Shown here one piece after another: positions 34,142 through 41,336 of a stretch of DNA of 64,000 bases. Made by a program: the position numbers and the translations under genes. The notes below the pieces were generated by a model. It ran no database searches, was not told the DNA's origin, and saw nothing but the letters and a program-made list of their open reading frames with translations. Within the stretch, counting starts at the first letter, position 1, and each line of letters begins with the position of its first letter. The stretch comes from Flavobacteriaceae bacterium PS02337 (lineage in GTDB: Bacteria; Bacteroidota; Bacteroidia; Flavobacteriales; Flavobacteriaceae): the NCBI GenBank assembly GCA_029959285.1, contig JASCOE010000005.1, positions 124,001 to 188,000 on the forward strand, in the 5' to 3' direction.

Positions 34142-36988
34142 ATGAAGAAAAATGTACTCATCGTTTTAGGTCTTTTGACATTTTCGGGCATTAAAGCTCA
34201 GGAAAATAAAAAAGAACAGGATAGTTTAAAAAACAATGAATTATCAGAAGTTACTATTATTGGATCAAGAAGTAAAAATAGAGTTAAGACAGATGTACCA
34301 GTTCCGGTTGATGTTTTTAATGTAACTGAAATAACAAAAGGAGCGCCGCAAACCAGCGTAACTCAGATTTTAAATTATGTTGCGCCATCGTTTACGAGTA
34401 ATGCAACATCAACCGCAGATGCAACAGATCACGTTGATCCAGCGCAATTAAGAGGATTAGGACCAGATCAGGTTTTGATTTTAGTGAATGGTAAAAGAAG
34501 ACATACAAGTGCTTTGGTAAATATTAACGGATCGCCAGGAAGAGGTTCTGTAGGGACAGATTTAAATGCAATTCCATCTTTTGCCATTGAAAGAATTGAA
34601 GTTTTAAGAGATGGCGCGGCGGCACAATATGGTTCTGATGCAATTGCAGGAGTTATCAATATTGTACTGAAAAAAAATGCCAATTATTTAACGGGAGGAA
34701 TTCAATACGGAACGAATTTATCTTCTGGATCTAATAATTTTAAAGGCGGAGCCGACGGACAAACCGTTCAAGTTGATTTAAACTACGGAACTTCTTTAGG
34801 AAAACCAGGAAGTTTTTTCAACATAACAGGTAGCGCAGTGACAAGACAGGCGACAAGCCGAGCTGGAATTAGAAATAATGCTATTTTTAATGCTTATAAT
34901 GCGGTAGAAAATAGAGCAGCGCAAAACGGTGTCGAAATCAATTCGTTGTTTAGTAATATTAATTCGACTTCAAACTCAGCGCAAATTTTATCATCATTAA
35001 AACAATATGCGCCGCAAGTAAGTTATTTTACAACAGCACAGCAAAATGCGATTTCGTCTGCAACAACAATTGCACAAATGCAGACGGCTTTGAATTTTGA
35101 TGTCACAAATAATGAGTTAGCTTACAGAGGTCAGCAAAGAGCAGATTATAATATGAGTGTCGGCCAATCAGAATTGGCTTCTGGGCAAGCGTATTATAAT
35201 GCTAAATATCCTTTAACAGAAACCACTTCTTTGTATTCTTTTGGTGGAATATCGTATAGAAATGGTCAATCGTATGCTTTTAACAGATTGCCAAATGGTT
35301 CTGGAACTTTCACGCAAGTGTATGAAAACGGATTTTTACCAGAAATTGAATCTAAAATTTTAGATGCTTCCGCAGCTGTTGGTGTCACAACAGAATTGTT
35401 CGGATTTGATACCGATTTAAGTTCAACTTTAGGTTCAAACTCATTTAATTATGATGTCAATAATACAATCAATGCAACTTTAGGAACCAATTCGCCCTTT
35501 AGTTTTGATGCAGGAAAAGTTTCCTTTTTACAAAGCACAACCAATTTAGATTTTAGTAAAAAACTAGACGTTCTTTCAGGATTGAATGTGGCTTTTGGAG
35601 GTGAATTCAGATATGAAAATTACCAAATTAAAGCTGGAGAACAAGCTTCTTACGGATTATATGATGTAAACGGAAATTTGGTAACAGGAGTTTTACCAAC
35701 GACTTCGCCTTTAATCGTTACAGATTTCTTTGGAAACAAACGTGGAGCAGGAGCGCAAGGATTTTCAGGTTTCCAACCTTCAGATGCTAAAGAAAAAGAT
35801 AGAAAAAGTGGTGCAGCTTATATTGATTTAGAGTTGAATGCCACAGAAAAATGGCTAATCAATGGAGCGGCTCGTTATGAAAATTATTCTGATTTTGGAA
35901 ATACGGTTACTTTCAAATTAGCTTCTCTTTTAAAAATAACAGACAATATCAATTGGAGAATTTCTGGACAAACAGGTTTTAGAGCGCCTTCATTACAACA
36001 AAGATATTTTGAAGCAAGTTCAACTCAGTTTATAAATGGTGCGCCATATCAAGTAGGTTATTTTACAAATGATTCGCAAGCTGCAAAAAGTATCGGAATT
36101 GAAAGTTTAAAACCAGAAAAATCTAAAAGCATCAGTATAGGATTTACATTCAAAATTCCTGAAGCTAACATAACCATTGCTACTGATGCTTATTTTACAA
36201 GAATCAACGATCGAATTGTGCTTTCTGGACAATATTCGAGACCAACAGATGCGCAAATTGGAGCGGCAACTTCGCCACAGCAAGCACAAGCATTGACTTT
36301 GTTTCAAGAAGCATTTGATTTGAAAGGTGTTGAAAGAGCTTCTTTCTGGACCAACGGAATCGATTCTGAAACAAAAGGAATTGATTTGGTAATTTCTCAA
36401 AAATATGATGTAATTCAGGATTTTGTAATCAGAAATGATTTTGCTTTAAGTTTTAACGAAACAAAAAGAGTGGGAGATTTAAATGTACCGCAATCTATAA
36501 TTGATGCTGGTGGAGATCCATACATTTATTCATTTTTTCCAGAATCAAGCCGAGTTTATTTAGAAGAAGCGATTCCAAAATTGAAAGCCAATTTAATGAC
36601 GACTTTCAGCATTAAGAAACTGGATATTTATTTAAGAAACAGTTATTTCGGAAAAGTTACAGATCCAGGAGCAACAGATGTTAATTTAGATGGATTTTCT
36701 TCTGTGTACGAACATCCAGAATACAGCGCAAAATTGGTTACCGATTTATCTTTCGGATATCAAATCAATGAACATTTTAGAGCAACAATTGGGTTTAACA
36801 ATATAGGAGATGTTTATCCAGATAGAAATAATCCTTCGACTCCGGCATTTACAAACACAACTCCAACATTATCTCCAGCGCCAAGTACAGATTTGACAAA
36901 TGCGAATCAGTTTGCTTATTCTAGAGCAGTTTCTCAATTCGGATTAAACGGAAGATTTGGTTTTGCACGTTTGAGCTTTAAATTCTAA
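34142..36988 (+). CDS. TonB-dependent outer-membrane receptor under the Met/Cys attenuator
   Basis: A 948-residue receptor: signal peptide (LIVLGLLTFSGIKA), plug domain (DHVDPAQLRGLGPDQVLILVNGKRRH; ERIEVLRDGAAAQYGSDAIAGVINIVLK) and a 22-strand-type barrel ending in FARLSFKF. The plug is the classic iron-complex/cobalamin type. Because it follows a Met/Cys leader and lies between metK and metY, I infer import of a methionine-related or other organosulfur compound, or cobalamin, rather than iron. No SusD partner is present. Substrate not proven. Confidence 0.92.
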   Translation: MKKNVLIVLGLLTFSGIKAQENKKEQDSLKNNELSEVTIIGSRSKNRVKTDVPVPVDVFNVTEITKGAPQTSVTQILNYVAPSFTSNATSTADATDHVDPAQLRGLGPDQVLILVNGKRRHTSALVNINGSPGRGSVGTDLNAIPSFAIERIEVLRDGAAAQYGSDAIAGVINIVLKKNANYLTGGIQYGTNLSSGSNNFKGGADGQTVQVDLNYGTSLGKPGSFFNITGSAVTRQATSRAGIRNNAIFNAYNAVENRAAQNGVEINSLFSNINSTSNSAQILSSLKQYAPQVSYFTTAQQNAISSATTIAQMQTALNFDVTNNELAYRGQQRADYNMSVGQSELASGQAYYNAKYPLTETTSLYSFGGISYRNGQSYAFNRLPNGSGTFTQVYENGFLPEIESKILDASAAVGVTTELFGFDTDLSSTLGSNSFNYDVNNTINATLGTNSPFSFDAGKVSFLQSTTNLDFSKKLDVLSGLNVAFGGEFRYENYQIKAGEQASYGLYDVNGNLVTGVLPTTSPLIVTDFFGNKRGAGAQGFSGFQPSDAKEKDRKSGAAYIDLELNATEKWLINGAARYENYSDFGNTVTFKLASLLKITDNINWRISGQTGFRAPSLQQRYFEASSTQFINGAPYQVGYFTNDSQAAKSIGIESLKPEKSKSISIGFTFKIPEANITIATDAYFTRINDRIVLSGQYSRPTDAQIGAATSPQQAQALTLFQEAFDLKGVERASFWTNGIDSETKGIDLVISQKYDVIQDFVIRNDFALSFNETKRVGDLNVPQSIIDAGGDPYIYSFFPESSRVYLEEAIPKLKANLMTTFSIKKLDIYLRNSYFGKVTDPGATDVNLDGFSSVYEHPEYSAKLVTDLSFGYQINEHFRATIGFNNIGDVYPDRNNPSTPAFTNTTPTLSPAPSTDLTNANQFAYSRAVSQFGLNGRFGFARLSFKF

Positions 36989-37070
36989 TTAAAATAAATT
37001 TCTTTCAAGTCTTTGTTTATAAGGCTTGAAAGAAAATCTATAAAAAATAATACAAATTTTCAATTTTTAA

Positions 37071-37101
37071 TTTGGTGGTTTAAAAATATTTACTACTTTT
37101 A
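37071..37101 (+). promoter_or_regulatory. Promoter of leader B and metY
   Basis: TTTG (37071-37074) and TACTTTTA (37094-37101; last base differs from TAnnTTTG) are spaced by 19 bases. Confidence 0.55.
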
Positions 37102-37120
37102 CTCTATAGAAATAGTAGAG
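37102..37120 (+). promoter_or_regulatory. Palindrome at the leader B transcription start (possible operator)
   Basis: CTCTA and TAGAG close a 19-base palindromic segment containing ATAG, located where transcription should begin. It is loosely similar to the candidate Rrf2 sites at 48139 and 48358. Confidence 0.35.
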
Positions 37121-37151
37121 TTTAAAAAAATAAGATTAATTATAAAATAAA

Positions 37152-37232
37152 ATGAAAGCAATAGCAAAAAGAAATATGATGTGCTGTAAGATGATGCAAA
37201 ACTGCATCCCACATTGCTGTTGCCAAAAGTGA
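37152..37232 (+). CDS. Leader peptide B: 26-residue Met/Cys-rich attenuator ORF
   Basis: ATG at 37152 opens a 26-codon frame with TGA at 37230. The core NMMCCKMM has four Met and two Cys; a further NC and the run HCCC follow, so 11 of 26 codons are Met or Cys, counting the start. It begins about 45 bases after the predicted transcription start and ends 30 bases before a terminator. The last codons (CCAAAAG) can pair with the terminator arm. It precedes the small-protein gene and metY. The shared core with leader A strongly suggests a common sensing role. Confidence 0.75.
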   Translation: MKAIAKRNMMCCKMMQNCIPHCCCQK

Positions 37233-37300
37233 AAGATACAATCTTTGTTATAGTTAAACTATAAGTCCTTTTGGTCGCCATCCGAAAGGGCTTTTTTTTT
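37223..37300 (+). terminator. Attenuator B: terminator with alternative antiterminator
   Basis: Terminator arms AAGTCCTTTTGG (37263-37274) and CCGAAAGGGCTT (37282-37293) pair fully with three G-U pairs and lead into nine T. The left arm's CTTTTGG (37268-37274) can instead pair with CCAAAAG (37223-37229) at the leader's last codons. Between them two small stems fit exactly (AAAGAT/ATCTTT at 37232-37246; TATAGT/ACTATA at 37249-37263), giving a closed multi-helix antiterminator that a ribosome at the stop codon would block. Confidence 0.7.
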
Positions 37301-37321
37301 ACTCATTTAAAATTAAAAATC

Positions 37322-37501
37322 ATGAAAACGCTAAACTCAATTGCATTTGAATATTTACTAAGAAACGATTCTCAAAAAAATAATAAATCAGAAGAACTGT
37401 CAAGAGAAGTTACAAGAATAAATGTGACACAGAATTCTGAAGGTCAAAAATCATTATTGTTTAAGATGTATGATCTTGAAGAAGAAGAACTTTATGTTTA
37501 A
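37322..37501 (+). CDS. Small protein 1 with C-terminal SLLFxMY motif
   Basis: A 59-residue hydrophilic protein, no signal peptide or membrane helix. Its end, SLLFKMYDLEEEELYV, matches the end of the 67-residue protein at 40763 (SLLFLMYSKENETLFI). Both genes lie just after a leader-terminator unit and before a methionine-synthesis gene. This one is 76 bases before metY. The conserved hydrophobic-acidic tail suggests binding to a partner. Function unknown; I know of no named family. Confidence 0.6.
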   Translation: MKTLNSIAFEYLLRNDSQKNNKSEELSREVTRINVTQNSEGQKSLLFKMYDLEEEELYV

Positions 37502-37576
37502 AACTATTCAGATTTTCAATTTAAAAATCAATTACAATATATACTGTATTAACAATATTAAAAAAACTAAGAAATC

Positions 37577-38881
37577 ATGAGCACACAAAAATTTGCAACA
37601 AACGCACTACACGCAGGACATGATGTTACTAAAAACGGATCAACTAGAGCAGTGCCAATTTATCAAACTTCATCATATGTATTTAATAACGCCGATCACG
37701 CAGCCAATTTATTTGGTCTTGCCGAAGCTGGATTTATTTATACCAGATTAAATAACCCGACAAACGACGTTTTAGAACAGCGTTTAGCGGCGCTTGAAGG
37801 CGGAATCGGAGCTGTTGTAACGGCTTCTGGAGCGTCTGCAATTTCTACAACATTATTGACTTTACTGCGAGCTGGCGATCATATCGTGGCTTCAAACAGT
37901 TTATACGGAGGAACTTATAATTTATTAAAAGTGACTTTGCCACGATTAGGAATTACAACAACTTTTGTAGATCCTTCAAAACCAGAAAATTTTACCAAAG
38001 CAGCAAAAGAAAACACAAGAGCATTTTTTGTTGAATCTCTTGGAAATCCAAAATTAGATGTTTTAGATTTAAAAGGAATTTCGGCAGAAGCCAAAGCATT
38101 CAAAGTGCCATTTATAGTAGACAATACAGTTGCGACACCTTATTTATTAAACCCAATTAAATATGGTGCCGATATTGTAATTCATTCCTTAACTAAATAT
38201 ATCGCAGGAAACGGAACTTCGTTAGGAGGCGTTATCATTGATGCTGGAAACTTTGACTGGGCAAACGGAAAATTTCCAGAATTTACCGAGCCATCTGCAG
38301 GATACCACGGATTAGTATATCATGAAGCTTTAGGAAATGCTGCTTTTATTGCAAAAGCAAGAATTGAAGGATTGCGTGATTTTGGTGCTGCTTTGAGTCC
38401 GTTTAATGCTTTTCAGATCATTCAAGGATTAGAAACGCTTCCAATCCGAATTAAGAAACATAGTGAAAATGCTTTGGCTCTGGCCGAATGGTTAGAAAAA
38501 CAAGATGAGGTTGTTTGGGTAAATTATCCAGGATTAAAATCAAGTAAATATAATGATTTAGCTAAAGAATATTTACCAGAAGGACAAAGCGGTATTATTA
38601 CTTTCGGATTAAAAGGAGGTTTTGATGCAGCTAAAAAAGTGGTAGACGAAACTAAATTATTCTCATTGCTGGCTAATATTGGTGACACAAAATCATTAAT
38701 TATTCACCCTGCAAGTACTACACATCAGCAATTGACAGAAGCAGAACAAGAAGAAACAGGAGTTTCTAAAGACTTGGTTCGTCTTTCTGTCGGAATTGAA
38801 GATATAGAAGATTTGATTGCAGATCTTCAGGCTGTTTTTGAAAGTGTTAAGCTTTCACAATACAGCATCAATAAGAATTAG
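37577..38881 (+). CDS. metY: O-acetylhomoserine sulfhydrylase
   Basis: A 434-residue PLP enzyme of the Cys/Met metabolism family. It joins sulfide to O-acetylhomoserine, giving homocysteine. The long length (about 430) and FATNALHAGHD start are typical of MetY rather than MetB. Visible are YTRLNNPTNDVLEQRLAALEGG, the PLP lysine in IHSLTKYIAGNGTSLGG and HPASTTHQQL. It is under attenuator B, whose Met/Cys codons fit its product pathway. A terminator follows at 38913. Confidence 0.95.
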   Translation: MSTQKFATNALHAGHDVTKNGSTRAVPIYQTSSYVFNNADHAANLFGLAEAGFIYTRLNNPTNDVLEQRLAALEGGIGAVVTASGASAISTTLLTLLRAGDHIVASNSLYGGTYNLLKVTLPRLGITTTFVDPSKPENFTKAAKENTRAFFVESLGNPKLDVLDLKGISAEAKAFKVPFIVDNTVATPYLLNPIKYGADIVIHSLTKYIAGNGTSLGGVIIDAGNFDWANGKFPEFTEPSAGYHGLVYHEALGNAAFIAKARIEGLRDFGAALSPFNAFQIIQGLETLPIRIKKHSENALALAEWLEKQDEVVWVNYPGLKSSKYNDLAKEYLPEGQSGIITFGLKGGFDAAKKVVDETKLFSLLANIGDTKSLIIHPASTTHQQLTEAEQEETGVSKDLVRLSVGIEDIEDLIADLQAVFESVKLSQYSINKN

Positions 38882-38912
38882 GTTTTTTTGTTTTTTGTTT
38901 GAAAAATTGCCT

Positions 38913-38946
38913 TTAGTGATTGGCTTTGCTAAAGGTAATTTTTTAT
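38913..38946 (+). terminator. Intrinsic terminator after metY
   Basis: AATTGCCTTTAG and CTAAAGGTAATT pair over a 12-base loop and are followed by a T-run. Confidence 0.75.
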
Positions 38947-38978
38947 GAAAAGCATCATTATAAAAATTAAACCATATA

Positions 38979-39000
38979 GAGGCGCACCGCAGTGCGTCTC
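38979..39000. repeat. REP palindrome GAGGCGCAC-CGCA-GTGCGTCTC
   Basis: A GC-rich hairpin of nine pairs with a CGCA loop, unlike the AT-rich surroundings. An in-frame GTG within it could be taken as the start of the next gene, but ATG codons further down fit better. Confidence 0.6.
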
Positions 39001-39018
39001 AATCTGGTTAAAAATAAA

Positions 39019-40119
39019 ATGTTAGAAATTATGTCAAAGCTTAAAATAAACATTATCCTTTTCGGAATTGGAAATATCGGAAGCACTTTGATTAATCAAA
39101 TTATTGAAAGTCAGGAATTTTTTCTTGAAAGTAAGAATATTGATTTTCATTTTCCAATCATAACCAATTCGACGGTTGCTTTTTTTGAAAAAGAAGGTGT
39201 CGGTTATTCCTGGGAAACCAATTTTCTACAATTGGCAGTTCCATTTAAAGTGGAAGATATTATTGAATTTGCCAAAGAAAATGAATTCGAGAATCTCATC
39301 GCCGTAGATGCAACAGCTAGTGACGAGTTGGTGAAACATTATAATACGCTGATCGAAAACGGATTTAATATCGTAGCGGTAAACAAAAAAGCCAATACAC
39401 TTCCAATCGATTTGTATAAAGAACTGCGATTAAATCTTAAAAAGCATGACAAAGAGTTTTTGTATGAAACTTCGGTTGATACCGGAATTCCAGTGCTGCA
39501 GACTTTAAGAGATTTGTATTATTCGGGAGAAAAAATCACAAAAATTCGAGGCGTATTCTCAGATAATCTGAGTTATGTTTTTAACCGCTTTTCAGCAGAA
39601 GAGGTTACATTTTCTTCTGTTTTAAAAGATGCCAGCCTTTTGGGTTTGATGAAATCTACTTTCAAAGAAGATTTATCAGGAAATGATACCGCAAGAAAAC
39701 TTTTGATATTAGCCAGAGAAATAGGAAAAGATTTTGAGCTGTCAGACATTAAAATTAGGCCCTTTATAACAGAACAACATTTAGAAAAAAACGGTGTGTT
39801 GAATAAAGATGCAGTCGATAAAGCATTTAAAATTGCCAAAATCACACAAGCCGAAAATCATGTTTTAAGATATGTAGGAGAATTTGATGTAGAAAAAGGC
39901 AGTTTAGAAGTCAAATTGATTTCGGAGCCAATACATTCTGCTATTGGACAATTGAAAGGTTCGGATACTATTTTTGAAATTTTCACAAAATCATATGCCA
40001 ATGTACCAATCGTAATTCAGAGTGCGCCGCCATGCAAACAAGCAATTTCGAGAGGAATTATAACCGATATTTTGAAAATTGCCGAAAGAATAAGAAATAA
40101 AGAAGCAGTTTGGTTGTAA
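39019..40119 (+). CDS. Homoserine dehydrogenase paralog with altered active site
   Basis: A 366-residue protein clearly related to the dehydrogenase half of ThrA at 42328 (FGIGNIGSTLINQI against IGHGLVGGTLINQI). The nucleotide-binding loop and the NKKAN lysine are kept. Key substrate-site motifs are changed: ThrA's YTEPNPREDLGGND is LMKSTFKEDLSGND here, VGAGLP is VDTGIP, FSGTLSY is FSDNLSY, and GAGAGSAVTARG near the end is SAPPCKQAISRG. It may therefore be inactive, altered in substrate, or regulatory. It follows metY after a terminator. The start at 39019 is preferred (39031 is possible). Confidence 0.8.
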   Translation: MLEIMSKLKINIILFGIGNIGSTLINQIIESQEFFLESKNIDFHFPIITNSTVAFFEKEGVGYSWETNFLQLAVPFKVEDIIEFAKENEFENLIAVDATASDELVKHYNTLIENGFNIVAVNKKANTLPIDLYKELRLNLKKHDKEFLYETSVDTGIPVLQTLRDLYYSGEKITKIRGVFSDNLSYVFNRFSAEEVTFSSVLKDASLLGLMKSTFKEDLSGNDTARKLLILAREIGKDFELSDIKIRPFITEQHLEKNGVLNKDAVDKAFKIAKITQAENHVLRYVGEFDVEKGSLEVKLISEPIHSAIGQLKGSDTIFEIFTKSYANVPIVIQSAPPCKQAISRGIITDILKIAERIRNKEAVWL

Positions 40120-40314
40120 ATTTTTTGAGAAAAACAGAAAATAAAGTTTAAAGTTCTTTGATAAACTGATTTGTCAAGTGGAGTTAGAAATTAATAAAAG
40201 CTCATTTTTGTAAGTTTTTTACTTATTTTATATCGTTTTTATCTTTGTAAGACATTTTTTAACGTTAAAAAGATGTTTTTTTAACGATTTTTGTAATTAA
40301 ATTCTTGATTTTCA

Positions 40315-40346
40315 TTTGTGTAATAAGAAAAATAGTTGCATATTTG
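40315..40346 (+). promoter_or_regulatory. Promoter of leader C
   Basis: TTTG (40315-40318) and CATATTTG (40339-40346, one mismatch to TAnnTTTG) are spaced by 20 bases, the same spacing and first-base change as in the leader A promoter. Confidence 0.6.
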
Positions 40347-40373
40347 TGATACCCAAAAACTACTAGAAATCAA

Positions 40374-40445
40374 ATGAACTTAAAAGTCAACAAAATGTTT
40401 TATGCCATTTCGGTTATTACCGAGGCTGGGTTGTCTATTGCTTAA
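40374..40445 (+). CDS. Leader peptide C: 23-residue attenuator ORF
   Basis: ATG at 40374 opens 23 codons with TAA at 40443. The segment KMFYAISVITEAG is rich in Ile, Val, Thr and Ala codons with a single internal Met, so it may respond to threonine/isoleucine-type amino acids, which also arise from the aspartate pathway. It shares NKMF with leader D. It ends 25 bases before a terminator. It is the first of two leaders placed one after the other ahead of a small protein and, further on, metX-thrA. Confidence 0.6.
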   Translation: MNLKVNKMFYAISVITEAGLSIA

Positions 40446-40504
40446 ATTGTAACAAACACAATATATAGTAAAGCCTCCCAAAAAAATATTGGGAGGCTTT
40501 TTAA
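40422..40504 (+). terminator. Attenuator C: terminator with alternative antiterminator
   Basis: Terminator arms AAGCCTCCCAA and TTGGGAGGCTT (40471-40499) precede five T. The left arm AGCCTC (40472-40477) can instead pair with GAGGCT in the ORF (40422-40427), with an inner stem TATTG (40436-40440) and CAATA (40459-40463) around the stop codon. The CTATTG...CAATATATAG text is shared with attenuator A. Confidence 0.6.
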
Positions 40505-40547
40505 TTTTACACAAATGCAGAATTTAAAATTACAATATAAATCACAG

Positions 40548-40613
40548 ATGAATAAATCCTTACAGATGAACAAGATGTTTGCTGTCGCGCTTATTTGCGT
40601 ACTGGTCTGTTGA
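40548..40613 (+). CDS. Leader peptide D: 21-residue Met/Cys-containing attenuator ORF
   Basis: ATG at 40548 opens 21 codons with TGA at 40611. It contains QMNKMF, then a hydrophobic run with ICVLVC at the end: three Met including the start, and two Cys. No separate promoter is seen between terminator C and this ORF, so it is probably read only by transcripts that passed attenuator C. It ends 31 bases before a strong terminator. Confidence 0.6.
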   Translation: MNKSLQMNKMFAVALICVLVC

Positions 40614-40615
40614 TA

Positions 40616-40684
40616 CTAAAAAGTATAAATGAGTTTAAAAACTTAAACCCTTTTGGTATCTAAAAATCCAAAAGGGTTTTTTTA
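40616..40684 (+). terminator. Attenuator D: strong terminator after leader D
   Basis: AAACCCTTTTGG (40645-40656) and CCAAAAGGGTTT (40668-40679) form a perfect 12-pair stem before eight T. The antiterminator is less clear than in A-C: CTAAAAAG (40616-40623), just past the leader stop, pairs with CCTTTTGG with one mismatch. Confidence 0.6.
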
Positions 40685-40762
40685 TTCTTTCAAGTGATTT
40701 AACAAAAAAATAAAAGAGAAATAAAGATTATAAAACGCAAACTGAACTAAAACTTAAATATC

Positions 40763-40966
40763 ATGAGCACATTGAACTACTTAGCAGAAAAAATTTCAAA
40801 ATTGAAAAACAGAAGGACAAGAAAAAATAATCCGCCGCCACCTACGAATGAATTGGCTCACCCAAGATTCGGAATGACTGAGGGAGATAAAGGCGCTGCT
40901 AAAAAAGCACCGAACTCTTTATTGTTTTTAATGTATTCAAAAGAGAATGAAACGCTTTTCATCTAA
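40763..40966 (+). CDS. Small protein 2 with C-terminal SLLFxMY motif
   Basis: A 67-residue basic protein. It has a basic stretch (KLKNRRTRKNNPPPP), a middle region (NELAHPRFGMTEGDKGAA) and ends in SLLFLMYSKENETLFI, matching the 59-residue protein at 37322. It follows tandem leaders C and D and precedes a SAM riboswitch and metX. No named family; a role tied to methionine synthesis is inferred only from position. Confidence 0.6.
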   Translation: MSTLNYLAEKISKLKNRRTRKNNPPPPTNELAHPRFGMTEGDKGAAKKAPNSLLFLMYSKENETLFI

Positions 40967-41096
40967 ACTGAAAAGTGACATAAATTAGGGTAAAACCTGC
41001 TTAATTTTACTGGGCATTCCTGTTCGGTAAATTTTTGCGTATAATAGTTTTTGCTGAGAGTTGTTCAAGAAATTTAACAAACAGTTTTAGAATAAA

Positions 41097-41128
41097 TTTG
41101 TTTGTTAAAGAAATTAGTAGTTAATTTG
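41097..41128 (+). promoter_or_regulatory. Possible promoter of the SAM riboswitch-metX transcript
   Basis: TTTG (41097-41100) and TTAATTTG (41121-41128, one mismatch) are spaced by 20 bases, about 30 bases before the riboswitch. Confidence 0.45.
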
Positions 41129-41157
41129 CACCGTTAAGTTCAAAAAAGTATTGAAAT

Positions 41158-41261
41158 GTTATAAAGAAAGGACGAGGGATTAGACCCGATGAATCCTTAG
41201 CAACCCTTCGTTAATTCGAAGAAGGTGCTGCATTCTACCACGCCCAACGTGGAAAGATAAC
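41158..41261 (+). ncRNA. SAM riboswitch (S-box/SAM-I type) ahead of metX-thrA
   Basis: The conserved core is visible in order: GAGGGAT, AGACCCGATGAA, CCTTAGCAACCC, a variable hairpin, AAGGTGCTGCATTCTACCA and GATAAC. The closing P1 helix is GTTAT (41158-41162) with ATAAC (41257-41261). It binds SAM and is expected to shut off metX-thrA when SAM is plentiful. A palindrome with a T-run at 41275 is the candidate expression platform. Confidence 0.9.
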
Positions 41262-41274
41262 AACGAGAATTTTT

Positions 41275-41294
41275 CTAGTTTAAACTAGTTTTTT
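41275..41294 (+). terminator. Short palindrome with T-run after the SAM riboswitch
   Basis: CTAGTTTAAACTAG is followed by six T. It is short for a terminator but positioned as the expression platform of the riboswitch. Confidence 0.45.
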
Positions 41295-41336
41295 CTTTCT
41301 AATATTTCCACATACAAATCAGATAATACAACAGAT

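Noticed and set aside
37271-37321. Longer start for the small protein before metY
   Set aside because: The extra residues come from the terminator's right arm and T-run; ATG 37322 follows an A-rich leader.
38992-39018. GTG start for the homoserine dehydrogenase paralog
   Set aside because: It lies inside a GC-rich REP palindrome; ATG codons at 39019 or 39031 fit the homology.
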